Shown here one piece after another: positions 53,105 through 63,628 of a DNA stretch of 64,000 bases. Within the stretch, counting starts at the first letter, position 1; every line of letters starts with the position of its first letter. This DNA comes from Adiantum capillus-veneris (lineage: Eukaryota; Streptophyta; Polypodiopsida; Polypodiales; Pteridaceae), in contig CM043959.1 in NCBI GenBank assembly GCA_014529385.2, positions 87,054,529-87,118,528 of the forward strand, in the 5' to 3' direction. The position numbers and the translations under genes are program-made. The notes under the pieces were generated by a model. That model did not search any database. It saw only the letters and a program-made list of their open reading frames with translations, and was not told the origin of the DNA.

Positions 53105-53374
53105 AGGTCACGTCCTCCCGGGCTTAGTCGCCAGCTGCTCCAGCACACGCCTGCTCACTTTCTCCGATTTCAGTGAGCTCATTTCGGCCTCCGTTTCCAC
53201 TACGGGCAGTACTGCACACGCTATTTCGTCATTTTGTGCAGATTTTCTGTCAGTGCCGTTTTCTGCATAACAGGTGCCTTATAGTCTTCTACGGTTTGTG
53301 CTATATAGCACAAGTTGTTCCCGCTCCATTTCTCCTATTTTCGAGCAGTTTTCACATCAGGTGCAGCATTTACC

Positions 53375-56300
53375 ATGGCTGACAACAACAACACAGATGT
53401 GTTCAAGATGTTTGCTGCTAAGGACAGGTTGGATGGGGACAACTACCCTATGTGGGCTTATATGATGCAACATGTTCTTGTGTCAAAAGGTGTCTGGAAC
53501 ATTGTGCAGGGCATTGATGTACGTCCTGGTTCTGAAGATGTAGGCGATGTTGAGGATGTTGCAGGTCTTGCTGCAAGGATTGCAGCTGTTAGAGTTGTTT
53601 TGCCTACGACAGAACAAGCTCGTTGGGATGTTAAGGATGCGCAGGCTCATGCATTGATTGCGTTGTCTGTGAAGCGCACCATTATTCCTCACATCCGTTC
53701 AACAAAATCTGCAAAACAGGCTTGGGATATTCTAGCAGGTCTTTATGCAAGCCGCAATGAGGCTAAAATTGCTTTGCTGCGTAAAGAGCTAGAGTCGAAG
53801 ATTATGCATGAGGAAGATGATATGGACACTTTCCTTGCTAGTGTCAAGGATATCAATGAGCAACTCATTTCTGCAGGTGAAGTCATTTCGGACAGTTCCC
53901 TTGTGCAGACTGTTCTTGATGCCTTACCAGATTCCTACCAGACTTTTGCTAGTACTTGGAGACTGATGACCCAAGGAAATCCTGAAGTTGTCAAGTTTGA
54001 TGCATTATGCACATTGCTGTTGCAAGAGTCACTTTCTAGAAAAAACAGGACTAGGCAGCATGCAGTTGAACAGGCTTTTATTGCTTCTCAAAGAAAGGGT
54101 GGTAACAGTAATGCAGCCACTTCTTATGGTTCTGCTGCGAGTGGCAAAAATTATGTTCCTAATGCTTCTGCTGGCAGCACTTCGTCTGGCAATTCTGGTG
54201 ATAAGGGCAAAAAGAAGATGCGTTGCCATTATTGTAAAGCCAATGATCACTTGATCAAGTCGTGTCCTAAGTTGAAGGCCAAAGAGGCTAAGAAGAAAGA
54301 GGGTGTTTCCACTGCAAATGCTGGTTCCACTACAAATGCAGCCATTGTTGAGTCTTCTGTGAAAGGAGATTGTGATGCTGATGTTGATGCAGAATGGGCT
54401 TTTAGCGCAGAGTGCACTTACAATCCTGCTGTCCATGATGCATGCTTGTCAGTTGCTGCAGATTCACATGTGTGGTATTTCGACAGTGGTGCTACAAAGC
54501 ACATTACCTCACATCGTGAATTGTTTACCTCTCTCGAGTCTGTCCCTCATGGGAATTCAGTCACTTGTGCCAACAACGCCTCTTATCCAGTTCAGGGAGT
54601 TGGAAAGATTGTGCTCACTGCTGCTAATGGCAGTTCCTTCACACTTGTTGATGCACTTTATGTACCTGGGATCAAGAAGAATCTCTTGTCTGTATCCGCA
54701 CTTGCTAGACTTGGACTTGTAGTCAAATTTGTGGATGACAGATGTACAATTCATGATCTCAGTTTTGGTGATGAAATTGTTGCATCTGGGCTTTTGTGCC
54801 GTGGGCTGTATAAGCTCACTTTGTATGACAAGTGTGGACAAAATTTTGCAAATGCTGTTGCAGATTCAAGGGCTATTTCAGATGCAAAACTTTGCCATGC
54901 ACGTTTTGGTCATCTGAATTTTGCCAGTTTGCTGCGTTTGCAGAAATCTGATATGGTTGCTTCTTTGCCGCCTCTTGAAGCACCTGTCAAACATGTTTGT
55001 GAAGGCTGTATTCTGGGTAAAATGCAGCGTTCTAAGTTTCCAAAGGATGGTTCAGTTAGGGCCACATGCAGGTTGTAGCTTGTGCATAGTGATGTTTGTG
55101 GGTCCATGCAAACTCCGTCCTTGGGCAATTACCTGTACTTCGTGACTTTCATTGATGATTACTCCAGGCATGCATGGGTATTTCCGCTTAAAGCGAAGTC
55201 CGAAGTTTTTATGTGCTTCAAACAATTTTTGGCTATGGCTGAAAATGTCTCAAAATGTACCATGGGCACCCTCCGTTCCGATCGAGGGGGGGAGTATATG
55301 TCTCATGAATTTAATGCATTTCTGGCTAGTCGTGGAATAAAACACCAATGTACAGTGCCTTATACACCTCAGCAAAATGGTGTTGCTGAGAGGAAAAACA
55401 GGTCACTAACGGAAATGGCACGATGTATGGTCAAAAGTCAAGCTTTGCCGCATTCTTTTTGGCTTGAGGCCATCATGTGTGCCACTTATGTACTTAACAG
55501 GTGTCCTACGAAAGCTTTGCAGTCTATTACTCCATATGAAGCATGGCATGATAGAAAACCTTCTATTGAGCACATGCGTGTTTTTGGCTGTTTGGCATAT
55601 GCTTTGGTGCCACAAGTGCAGCGCAGAAAATTGGATGATAAGGCTGTCAAATGTATTTTTGTTGGTTATAGTGCTGAAAGCAATGGTTACAGGTTGTATC
55701 ATCCGCAAACAAAACGTATTCTGGTTTCACGAGATGTAGTGTTTGTGGAAGACTCTGTTCAGCCCTTGCTGTCATGTACTAGAGACAGTAATGTAAGCTC
55801 ACAGGACATTTATGACACTTTGTTGCCTCTTTTCAGTGGTGGAAATACGAATGTAAGTTCCAATGAGGCAAATGTACAGCCTATGGGGGTTTCTGAAAAT
55901 GTTTTAGAACAGCCTATTACTGATGCAGATGTACATGATGTACTTGATGAGGAAAGGGCTGAAAATGAGCAGGCTAGAGGTATGCCAAAATGGCTGGTGC
56001 ACACTTTGCGTGACAGTAAATTGGATGCACCTTTATCTAGTCGTACTCGTTCAGGCTCTCGCCATGCATCTTATGCATCAGATTGTTATGCTTTGGTTGT
56101 GTCTAGTTTACATGATGTTGAGGAGCCTCTGTCTTTTGATGAAGCACAGAATTCAGAAAATTGGATTGCTGCCATGAAATCAGAATATGATGCACTTATA
56201 GAGAATGACACATGGACTTTATGTGATTTGCCTCCTGGCAAAAAGGCCATTGGTACGAAGTGGGTTTACAAGTTGAAACGCAAGCCGGATGGTGAGATCG

Positions 56301-57661
56301 ATCGCCATAAGGCTCGACTTGTTGCAAAGGGTTATGCACAACAAAAAGGCATAGATTATGAAGAGACTTTTGCTCCCACTTGTCGTATGACTACTGTGCG
56401 TTTTCTATGTGCATTGGCAGCTCATTTTGGTTGGGATGTACATCAATCAGACATTGTTACTGCTTTCTTGAATGGTGACATATTTGAGGAAGTTTATGTA
56501 ACGCAGCCTCGCGGTTTTGTCATAAAAGGACAAGAGGACAAAGTGTGCAAATGTAAGAAAGCTTTGTATGGGTTGAAGCAATCTCCTCGTGCTTGGTATG
56601 AGAAAGCTGACACTCATTTGGTTAAACGAGGCTTTCGTAACAGTCCAACAGAAAGCACATTGTATGTAAAGCGTGAGGATGATGTATTTCTCATTGTGGT
56701 TCTTTATGTTGATGATTTGCTGATCACTGGACCAAATGAGAGACATATTGCTGAATTTAAGGCTGATTTGAATGCTACTTTCAAGATGAAAGATTTGGGG
56801 TTGTTGCATCATTACTTGGGTATACAGTTTAAGCAGTGTGATGGTGGCATTGCCTTGTGTCAGAAAAGTTACATAGAGACATTGCTATGTAAGTTTGGAC
56901 TTGAGGATTGCAAACCTATTGCCACTCCCATGGAATCAGGTTTGAAGTTGAGTCTACATGATGCTGGCGATCCTGCTGATGTCACTCTTTACCAAACTGC
57001 TGTTGGCTGCCTCATTTATGTATGCAACACGAGGCCAGATATTCAGTTTGCAGTCTCGCAGGTCAGCAGATTTATGCATAGCCCAGGGTCTAAGCATTGG
57101 CAGGCTGTCAAGAGGATTTTCCACTACCTTAGTGGCACTTTACATCTTGGCTTGTTTTATCCCAAGGGGGGATCATTGCCGCCAGACTTACATGCTTTTT
57201 CGGACTCAGATTGGGCTGGTTGTTTTGACACGCGAGTGTCCACAAGTGGTTTTTGTTTCATGCTTGGCAGTTCATGTATATCATGGTTGAGCAAGAAGCA
57301 ACCTACTGTGGCCACTTCGAGTTGTGAGGCTGAGTATAGGGCAGTCTTCACAGCTACGGTTGAGTGTGTATGGCTCAGACGCCTTATGGCTGACTTGGGT
57401 GTTGGACAGGACACTGCCAACACTATCTACACTGACAGTCAAAGCGCATTGGCAGTTGCGAGGAACCCAGTTTTTCATGCTCGCACAAAGCACATTGAGG
57501 CGCATTACCACTATGTCAGGGAGAGGCTCTCAGCAGGAGAGATCAGCTTGGCTTATGTGCCAACACAGGACAACCTTGCAGATCTTTTCACAAAGGCATT
57601 GTCTCGTGAGAAGCTTGAAGCTTTCCACAAAGCTTTGGGCTTACTCCCCTTTGTGGACTGA
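53375..57661 (+). CDS. Copia gag-pol polyprotein with one in-frame stop
   Basis: One frame of 1428 codons from ATG 53375 (MADNNNTD), broken only by TAG at 55076-55078. Gag core at residues 10-260 (LDGDNYPMWAYMM, EAKIALLRKEL), knuckle CHYCKANDHLIKSC at about 283-297, protease WYFDSGATKHIT at about 366-378, GAG-pre-integrase zinc module (HARFGH, CEGCILGK) at about 505-560. After the stop come integrase (D in HSDVCG, D in LRSDRGGEY, E in PQQNGVAERKN), RT (KARLVAKGYAQQ, catalytic YVDD near residue 1111) and RNase H (AFSDSDWAG, SSCEAEYRA). Copia order (integrase before RT) is clear. The stop lies in the integrase start, so gag and protease could be made alone; whether it is a fresh mutation or read through is open. 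Confidence 0.95.
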
Positions 57662-57721
57662 TCCTGTCCTCAGGGCTTGGCACTTCCCTTTACTCATGTG
57701 CCAGCTCTCGTTCCCCGCATC

Positions 57722-57736
57722 ACTCCAAGGGGGATT
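57722..57736 (+). other. Copia polypurine tract
   Basis: CCAAGGGGGATT directly before the 3' LTR, the typical copia form. Confidence 0.9.
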
Positions 57737-57963
57737 TGTTACCATATACATGTGGTAGTGATGTGTGTGAACACACTAGGACCGCCGGGGCATTTTTTCC
57801 CTCTTTAGGAGGTTTTTTCCCCTGTGCATTGTATATACGCCCATCACTCTAGGGCTATCTATCTTTTCATTGCACACTAAGTAACACACTCTCTATTGTG
57901 TGCCTTGAGCTTCCTTCGTCTTCTCCAAGCTGTGTGTGTTTCTCTGCAACCCTAATTCCAACA
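57737..57963 (+). repeat. Copia 3' LTR
   Basis: 227 bp, same as the 5' LTR base for base as far as I can read, followed by the second CATGC. Confidence 0.97.
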
Positions 57964-59290
57964 CATGCGTCATCAGCCTCTGGAAGGTTGCAGGAGCATT
58001 GGTTAGACCAAAAGGCATAACCCGATAAGCATAAATTTCCCACTCCATTGCAAAAGCTGTTTTATGTTGATCTGTCGGTGCTATGGCTAGCTGGTTATAT
58101 CCTGAAAAACCATCAAGAAAGGAGTATGCTGTTTTCCCTGATACACGCTCTAGAACATGATCAGTTATCGGCAGGGGATAATTGTCCCTGATTGTTGCAG
58201 CATTCACTTTCTTTAAGTTGACACACACTCGGAGTTTTCCGTTCTTCTTTGGTACCACCACAATTGGAGATACCCAATCGGTGTGTTCAATCTCGTATAT
58301 GAATTCAGCTTCCATTAGCTTATCTATCTCTTCTTTGATTCGCTTAGCAAACGTATCATTATATGTGTATGGTCTCTGTCTGCTAGGCTTTGTATCTTGT
58401 TTTAGTGGGATTGTGTGTTGGTATATCTATGGGTCAACTCCCTTTAAGTCCTTATAAGACCATGCAAACACATCCCTGTACTCTCTGAGAAGACTCAAAA
58501 GTCTCTCTTCCTCGCTTGGAGACAAATCTGTGGCTATGTACACCGGTCTAGGTGTCTCACCTGGAGCTGCTAAATCCACTTTTTTTGCATCCTCCGGTCC
58601 GTCATAAGATTCGTTCTCCCTTCTCTCTCGAGTAGGTTGGGTTAATACCACCTTCCTATCCTCAATTGTGAATTTCCTGTAGTGAGAGTAAACATCCATG
58701 TTTTCCTTGATTTTGGCGTTTTCGTCCTCTCCACTCTCAATTTCTGTCGTCCAAACTTCTTTCAGAGTTTTCTTGAGCTCTCTGTACTTGTTTCTACGTT
58801 CTAACTTGGACTCCGTGTGTTCTCTATTGCGCTTGTTCTTTTCTAATTTTTCTGTTTCAGTTTTCGTTTCATTCCTTTGAACTTGATTTCTTGAGCTTCT
58901 TTTGTCTTTTCGTAAGCTCTTTTGATCATTGCCTCTCATTCTTCCAGAAATCTTGTCCTTAACACAATCTTCCGCCTTTACTAGCATTAGGAATTGATTT
59001 TTTCCTCTTATTCTAGGCATCGGATTGGTTCTAACCCCCTTTGTTTTTCTCTTTGCTCTATAGCGTTTCTGGCGTTGTTTAGTTTGGTTCGGAAAATCAT
59101 AAAATCTGACATCCGTTATAGTTTCTTCGTTTCCGCTTGAATTGTCCGTTGACTCTTTGTCTGCTTCATTTCCCCACTCTGGATGATCGGGAATGTCGTG
59201 AAACACCTCTTCTTCATCTTCCTTTTCCAGTGTATCGTTCTTTTCAGTTTCTTTTTCGAGTGTAGTTCTCAGCATGAAGTACGGAACCAC
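57964..59290 (-). pseudogene. Element E pre-RT linker and RT N-terminal half
   Basis: The 58427-59290 frame is a charged linker (KEDEEEVF, EKLEKNKRNREH) ending FAWSYKDLKGVDP and a stop at 58427-58429. RT follows in the next frame: EIEHTDWVSPIVVVPKKNGK, VCVNLKKVNAAT, LDGFSGYNQLAIAP, AYRVMPFGLTNAPATFQRLM, and breaks at 57968 where the copia element begins. The homologous RT of element D is uninterrupted here. Apart from the stop and insertion the region is well preserved. Confidence 0.87.
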
Positions 59291-59308
59291 GTCGTACCCG
59301 TCCTTGTC

Positions 59309-61044
59309 TCAAAATTTTGTTGTGGGACCATCCGAAATTGCACAAACATCTAGGGTTGCTAGAATGTGTGTCCATTCTAATGGTTCAAGCGTGTCCTCTG
59401 GAAAGGGTTCTCCTTTATAAGTTTCATCTTCGATAGCCCTTTCTAAAACATATTCTTCTCGCCTCAGACTTCCACATTTCGAGGCTCCACACATCCATAA
59501 CTCCTTGGGCTTACCTAACCAAGCTGGAAATTCGGATCCCGCCAAAGTAGCTGAATCAAACTCCTCTACCGGTGTTCGGTTCACATCTTTGTAGCTATGG
59601 TCTCTCAGGTTCACACGTGTAGTGGTTTCCATATTTCTCAGGTATATGTGATCGTAGCCCCAATCCTGGACCATTTTCAATTGTCTCATGAATGGTCTTC
59701 CCAGTATGATATCATAGTTATTCTCCTTGCCAAAATCGACAATAGCAAAAGTATGTTCGTATTCAATGCCGCAAGAAGTCACTACGACTTTCTCTAATAA
59801 CCCCATAGGTTTCTCCATGTGTCCATCTGCTAATTGGAGTTTCAACCTAGTCTTCCTTATTGCTGGTTTCCCCCATTTTTTTCCAGATTTCTTTTGTAGC
59901 AATGGCTACCCCAGCTCCGCTGTCTAGTATTGCCATCCTGTTCACTCCTTGGAATTCAACTGGTAAGGTTGTATTCCCCTCTTCACCTTCGCAATACTCT
60001 CCGACTTTGTTTAAGGGTACAGGCTTAGCGTTCTTTTGTGGTTTGCTCAGCGCTTGTATACCCTCTTGCAGTCTCGATGTTGGGTCTTTTATCCCAAATT
60101 TCTCCAAGCATTTTCCTATAGTGGTCCACATATGTGGTCTTAGCCTCAAAAGCTCAGCTAGAGTGATAGTGCATGTCACTGGTGTTGACAAGATCTCTAT
60201 CAATCCTTGCGAGTCCATGACTTTTTCTGATGAGATTCTTCGTGAGGGAAGTGCTCTAATCTCGGATTTTGCTTCATACTCTCCTAAGTATGAAGGTAAG
60301 GTATTTAGTGAATGAGGTTTGCTTTCCATTGTTCTAACAGAGCCCCCATCTCCCCAGTCAGATTGCAGATCCAAGTCCACTTGAGATCCTGCCTCAAATT
60401 CCACTATGGGAGGATTCCTGATGTCCTTTTCCCAATTTGTCTGATTAGCTTGGCAACTTAGCTCGTTTGCAAAGTTTGCCTCTCTCACTTGTTTCCAAAA
60501 TTCATTGTAATCCTCGTCTCTTCCGTAAATCCTCTGTATGACCGGATGAAAACTCTCTATCTCCTGATCGGTTGTGTTCAATACTATGCGGTCATCCTTG
60601 TGTGTATCTTCAGACTTTTGTGCACTGTGAGTCTGTTCAGCTACCCGTGATATGATAGTCTCTTGCTGAATTGGGTTTTCCGTTCCACAATTCATTGTTT
60701 CTCTTGGTGGTTCTAATAAGGCTTGTGCAGTCTTGATCATTCTCTGGCACATTTCAAGTCTCTGCTTTTCCAATTCCACGTTTGGGTATGTCATCCACCT
60801 CTGTTCTTGTGTTTGGTTGTTCTTTAACCTAGCTTCGTAAGCTCTCATCAGTGCGTCCAATGGTTCGTATACTTTGTCAACTAGCACTGATCCCCCTGAG
60901 CTTAAGCTCGTTGTTTCTTTGATACTCTTTTGTTTCGTTCTTTCCGGGCTCATCTCTCGTTTCCCGTTTTGACTCTCAAGTTTTTCTAATCTATCTTTAG
61001 TTCGCTTTAGTTCCTCAGCTAGAATAGCGTCTTCATTGGTATCA
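59309..61044 (-). pseudogene. Element E gag-pol linker and first protease
   Basis: The 59847-60953 frame (upstream extension to about 61044) opens with a charged part (ILAEELKRTKDRLEKLE), then SGGSVLVDKVYEPLDA, and ends with the protease active site MAILDSGAGVAIAT. Near 59880 a homopolymer stretch (cccccattttttt on the plus strand) shifts the frame, and the protease continues in 59309-59902 to the block DIILGRPFM. The linker is in a different frame from gag, overlapping the gag end by about 35 bp. Confidence 0.82.
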
Positions 61045-61201
61045 GAGTTTCATTTTCAGACCCACTGCTGGTAGGAATAGTTTCTAGCATATTCAATGTC
61101 GTCTTTTGCACTTTGTTTGGATTCTTTGAACAATCCTCAATGAAGTGAGTAACCCCACACTCAGTGCAATAAGCGTTAATTCTAATGATTTCCGTATGTG
61201 G

Positions 61202-63628
61202 TCAAACACTCATCAGATGGTCATCTCCACACTTGTAACAGGGTCCTAGTGCTGGTCTTGGTCCCATTTGATTCGTCCTTTGTGGATAGGATGGTCTTTG
61301 TCCTGTTAACCCTCCATGAGCTATGAACATCAATGTTCTTGCGTCCAAATTGTATCTCTCTTCATCAGAAGCACTTGTAACTGTTGGTATTCCAACATTC
61401 CCAATCATGCCCCATGGTTCTGGTTGTTTGGGTTCTTCTGGTGGGTAATACAGAGTTGGAGACATGTGTGCACCAGATTCTTCATGATAGGCTTGAACAG
61501 GCACTAAGGCTTGTTCTTCCTGATTCTCTAAGGTTGGTGCATATCTAATGCCCACTGGTCTTGCTCCTGGTAAAGGCAGTTGTTGTCCCAATACCGGTTG
61601 CCTTTCCATCCCCATAGGTCCTGGTACATTTCTCGTTGGGTATCGAGGTAGTGGATGTACCTGAGGTGGTGCTAATTGAGCAGGAGGTGCATATTGACGC
61701 TCCCTTACATACCCTTTGTTGTAATAGCACTCCTCTGTTGGATGGTTTGTCCATTTTTGTTCAATAGCACACCATTTCAGTGTTTTTGGCAATGGTTTTT
61801 GGTATGGTGCCATCCTTTTTAGAGCCTCTTCTATCATTTGCTCTACATTTGGCATGGTTGTTGTTTGAACATTCTTTTTAGTGGTAGTCTCGCTCGCTAC
61901 GGAGGAAGAGCTACTGGATGCAAAATCTGTATCCGCTGACACCTCTCCATAAACCATACAGTTATCCACTAAGTACAATGCTTCTCTCGTTACTTGCTCG
62001 AAACTTGTACAAGCTTTCAAGTGCAAGTCCTTCTTGAGAGTGTCATTTCTCAATCCCTCAATAAAGAGAACAGATAGTCTGTCATCTTGTGGTCGTTCAC
62101 GTACTGGACATCTCTCAATGTATTGTTTGAAACGAAGTGAAGCTTCCTTCACTTTTTCGTATTCTCTCTGTTTAAAAGCATATATTTGTGAGACCGTATT
62201 GTGCTTAATCCCTCGTTTTGAGAATTCCTCAGCAAACTCTCTTAGCAAATGGTCAATGTCATGGAATCCCCCTATGTTCAGTGGTTGAAACCATGTCAAT
62301 GCCGTACCTTCTAGAGTAAGACCAAATCCCTCGTATTGTGTATGGAAATCGGTTATCTGCTCAGCTCTTAAGACTTGCTTAAAGAGTGACACATGTGCAT
62401 ACGGATCTCTTGAACCACCATACTTCTTTGGCATACACTTGGCTACTTGAGATGGTCTCATACGTCTATGGTCTGCTACCAATCTCATTGCTCCTGTGTC
62501 CCGGCTAAAGCTTTCTCTAGCATCATGGACTTCATGGGTTACCCTTGTCAGTTCCCCTGCCCTGAATCTACTACTAGGAGGTAAATGTGATGGTTCCGCT
62601 TCGAACCTTGGACCTGGAGTGGTATACGTGGGGATTGGAATTGCACTACCTCGATTCGTATCCATTGAATCTCTGGAATGTAATGATCCCATTGGTCCGG
62701 GCTTCGAGTACTGAGGTTGACTGAAAGAGTCAGCAGCCTGAGTTCTTTGTCCTCCTGTCGTCATTGGGTTTTGCACTCCATTTGTTGGTGCTGATCTTTG
62801 TGAGCTAGAAGTAACATAATACTGATGTAGTGGTCCCCCAAAGTATGTATATCCTTCTAATTCTTTCTTGCCCATTGTTGAGTATTGCCTCCCATACTTG
62901 TCGTAAGCGGCAATTTTCACTTCCGATCCCTCTGTGTAGGTAAAGACATAAAGTCTTTTTTGGTCTATCAACTCTCCAGTGTAGGGTTCTTCACATCTAT
63001 AATAGAGATCTTGCTCCCCATTATTATATTTGTATAGCCCCACATAGATGTTATCAGTGTTGATCCTTGTAGTTTCATTCTCTCTTCTTAACCTCGCATC
63101 AGGGAAGTTCATTATTGGTGCTTTCTTCTCAAGTTCTTCATCTACTTTGGCTTTGGTGCCCATCAATCCCCACTTGTCCACAATGTTAGGGTTTAGGACT
63201 ACCAAGTACATGGTCCCCTCGTCATCTAGATATCTATCTCCGCTATAGCTCACAGGCACTAAGTCCTTGAACTCACTAGGTCTCTCTTCTATCTTTACAC
63301 AATAGCGGTCCATTCCATCTTTGTAGATCTTGGCACCTTGCTCATTGTCGTACTGGTAATTTATAAACAATAGCTTCATTGTGGCGGAAGGGTTTGATGA
63401 TCCTGCTGCCATATTTTCTCTGTTGTTCAGGTTCAAGTGTTCCAAGTGTTCGGTGAAAATCTCGTAAGATCTCTCCAAAGAAGTATCAGAAACACTTCCT
63501 TCAAAGATCGGCTCTAATGGTTGCACCCAACTTTGGTTTACACTTCCCTCGGTTAATATGACACTTGCTTGTTCCCCTTGTTTTGGTTGGTTATTCTGGA
63601 GATTCCTGCCCGATCTCAAATTCATCAA
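61202..63628 (-). CDS. Element E gag, stopped in its zinc knuckle
   Basis: 808 codons from MMNLRSGRNLQ. Residues 60-270 form an N-terminal domain with MKLLFINYQYDNEQGAKIY also recognisable in element D. Residues 399-560 form the capsid core (YGGSRDPYAHVSLFKQ, LTLEGTALTWFQP, LSVLFIEGLRND). A Gln/Pro-rich stretch follows, and the frame ends CYKCGDDHLMSV at a TGA that replaces the last cysteine of the knuckle. Reading on in the same frame shows a second Cys cluster (CTECGVTHFIEDC) and the presumed natural gag stop after IPMKTLF near 61030. So this gag is one nonsense codon from complete. Confidence 0.87.
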   Translation of the reverse strand: MMNLRSGRNLQNNQPKQGEQASVILTEGSVNQSWVQPLEPIFEGSVSDTSLERSYEIFTEHLEHLNLNNRENMAAGSSNPSATMKLLFINYQYDNEQGAKIYKDGMDRYCVKIEERPSEFKDLVPVSYSGDRYLDDEGTMYLVVLNPNIVDKWGLMGTKAKVDEELEKKAPIMNFPDARLRRENETTRINTDNIYVGLYKYNNGEQDLYYRCEEPYTGELIDQKRLYVFTYTEGSEVKIAAYDKYGRQYSTMGKKELEGYTYFGGPLHQYYVTSSSQRSAPTNGVQNPMTTGGQRTQAADSFSQPQYSKPGPMGSLHSRDSMDTNRGSAIPIPTYTTPGPRFEAEPSHLPPSSRFRAGELTRVTHEVHDARESFSRDTGAMRLVADHRRMRPSQVAKCMPKKYGGSRDPYAHVSLFKQVLRAEQITDFHTQYEGFGLTLEGTALTWFQPLNIGGFHDIDHLLREFAEEFSKRGIKHNTVSQIYAFKQREYEKVKEASLRFKQYIERCPVRERPQDDRLSVLFIEGLRNDTLKKDLHLKACTSFEQVTREALYLVDNCMVYGEVSADTDFASSSSSSVASETTTKKNVQTTTMPNVEQMIEEALKRMAPYQKPLPKTLKWCAIEQKWTNHPTEECYYNKGYVRERQYAPPAQLAPPQVHPLPRYPTRNVPGPMGMERQPVLGQQLPLPGARPVGIRYAPTLENQEEQALVPVQAYHEESGAHMSPTLYYPPEEPKQPEPWGMIGNVGIPTVTSASDEERYNLDARTLMFIAHGGLTGQRPSYPQRTNQMGPRPALGPCYKCGDDHLMSV

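Larger units (their letters stand above)
52864..57963 (+). mobile_element. Young Ty1/copia element nested in element E
   Basis: 5100 bp with 227-bp LTRs that I read as identical, a perfect 5-bp target duplication CATGC (52859-52863 and 57964-57968), an initiator-Met primer site, a polypurine tract and one gag-pol frame with a single stop. It splits the RT gene of element E between THV and AFKEYLR, just before the YMDD box. It is the most recent insertion in the window. Confidence 0.97.

Noticed and set aside
54029..54436. Antisense frames inside the copia gag-pol (also 55406-55708, 56447-56812)
   Set aside because: Shadows of the strong plus-strand coding frame.
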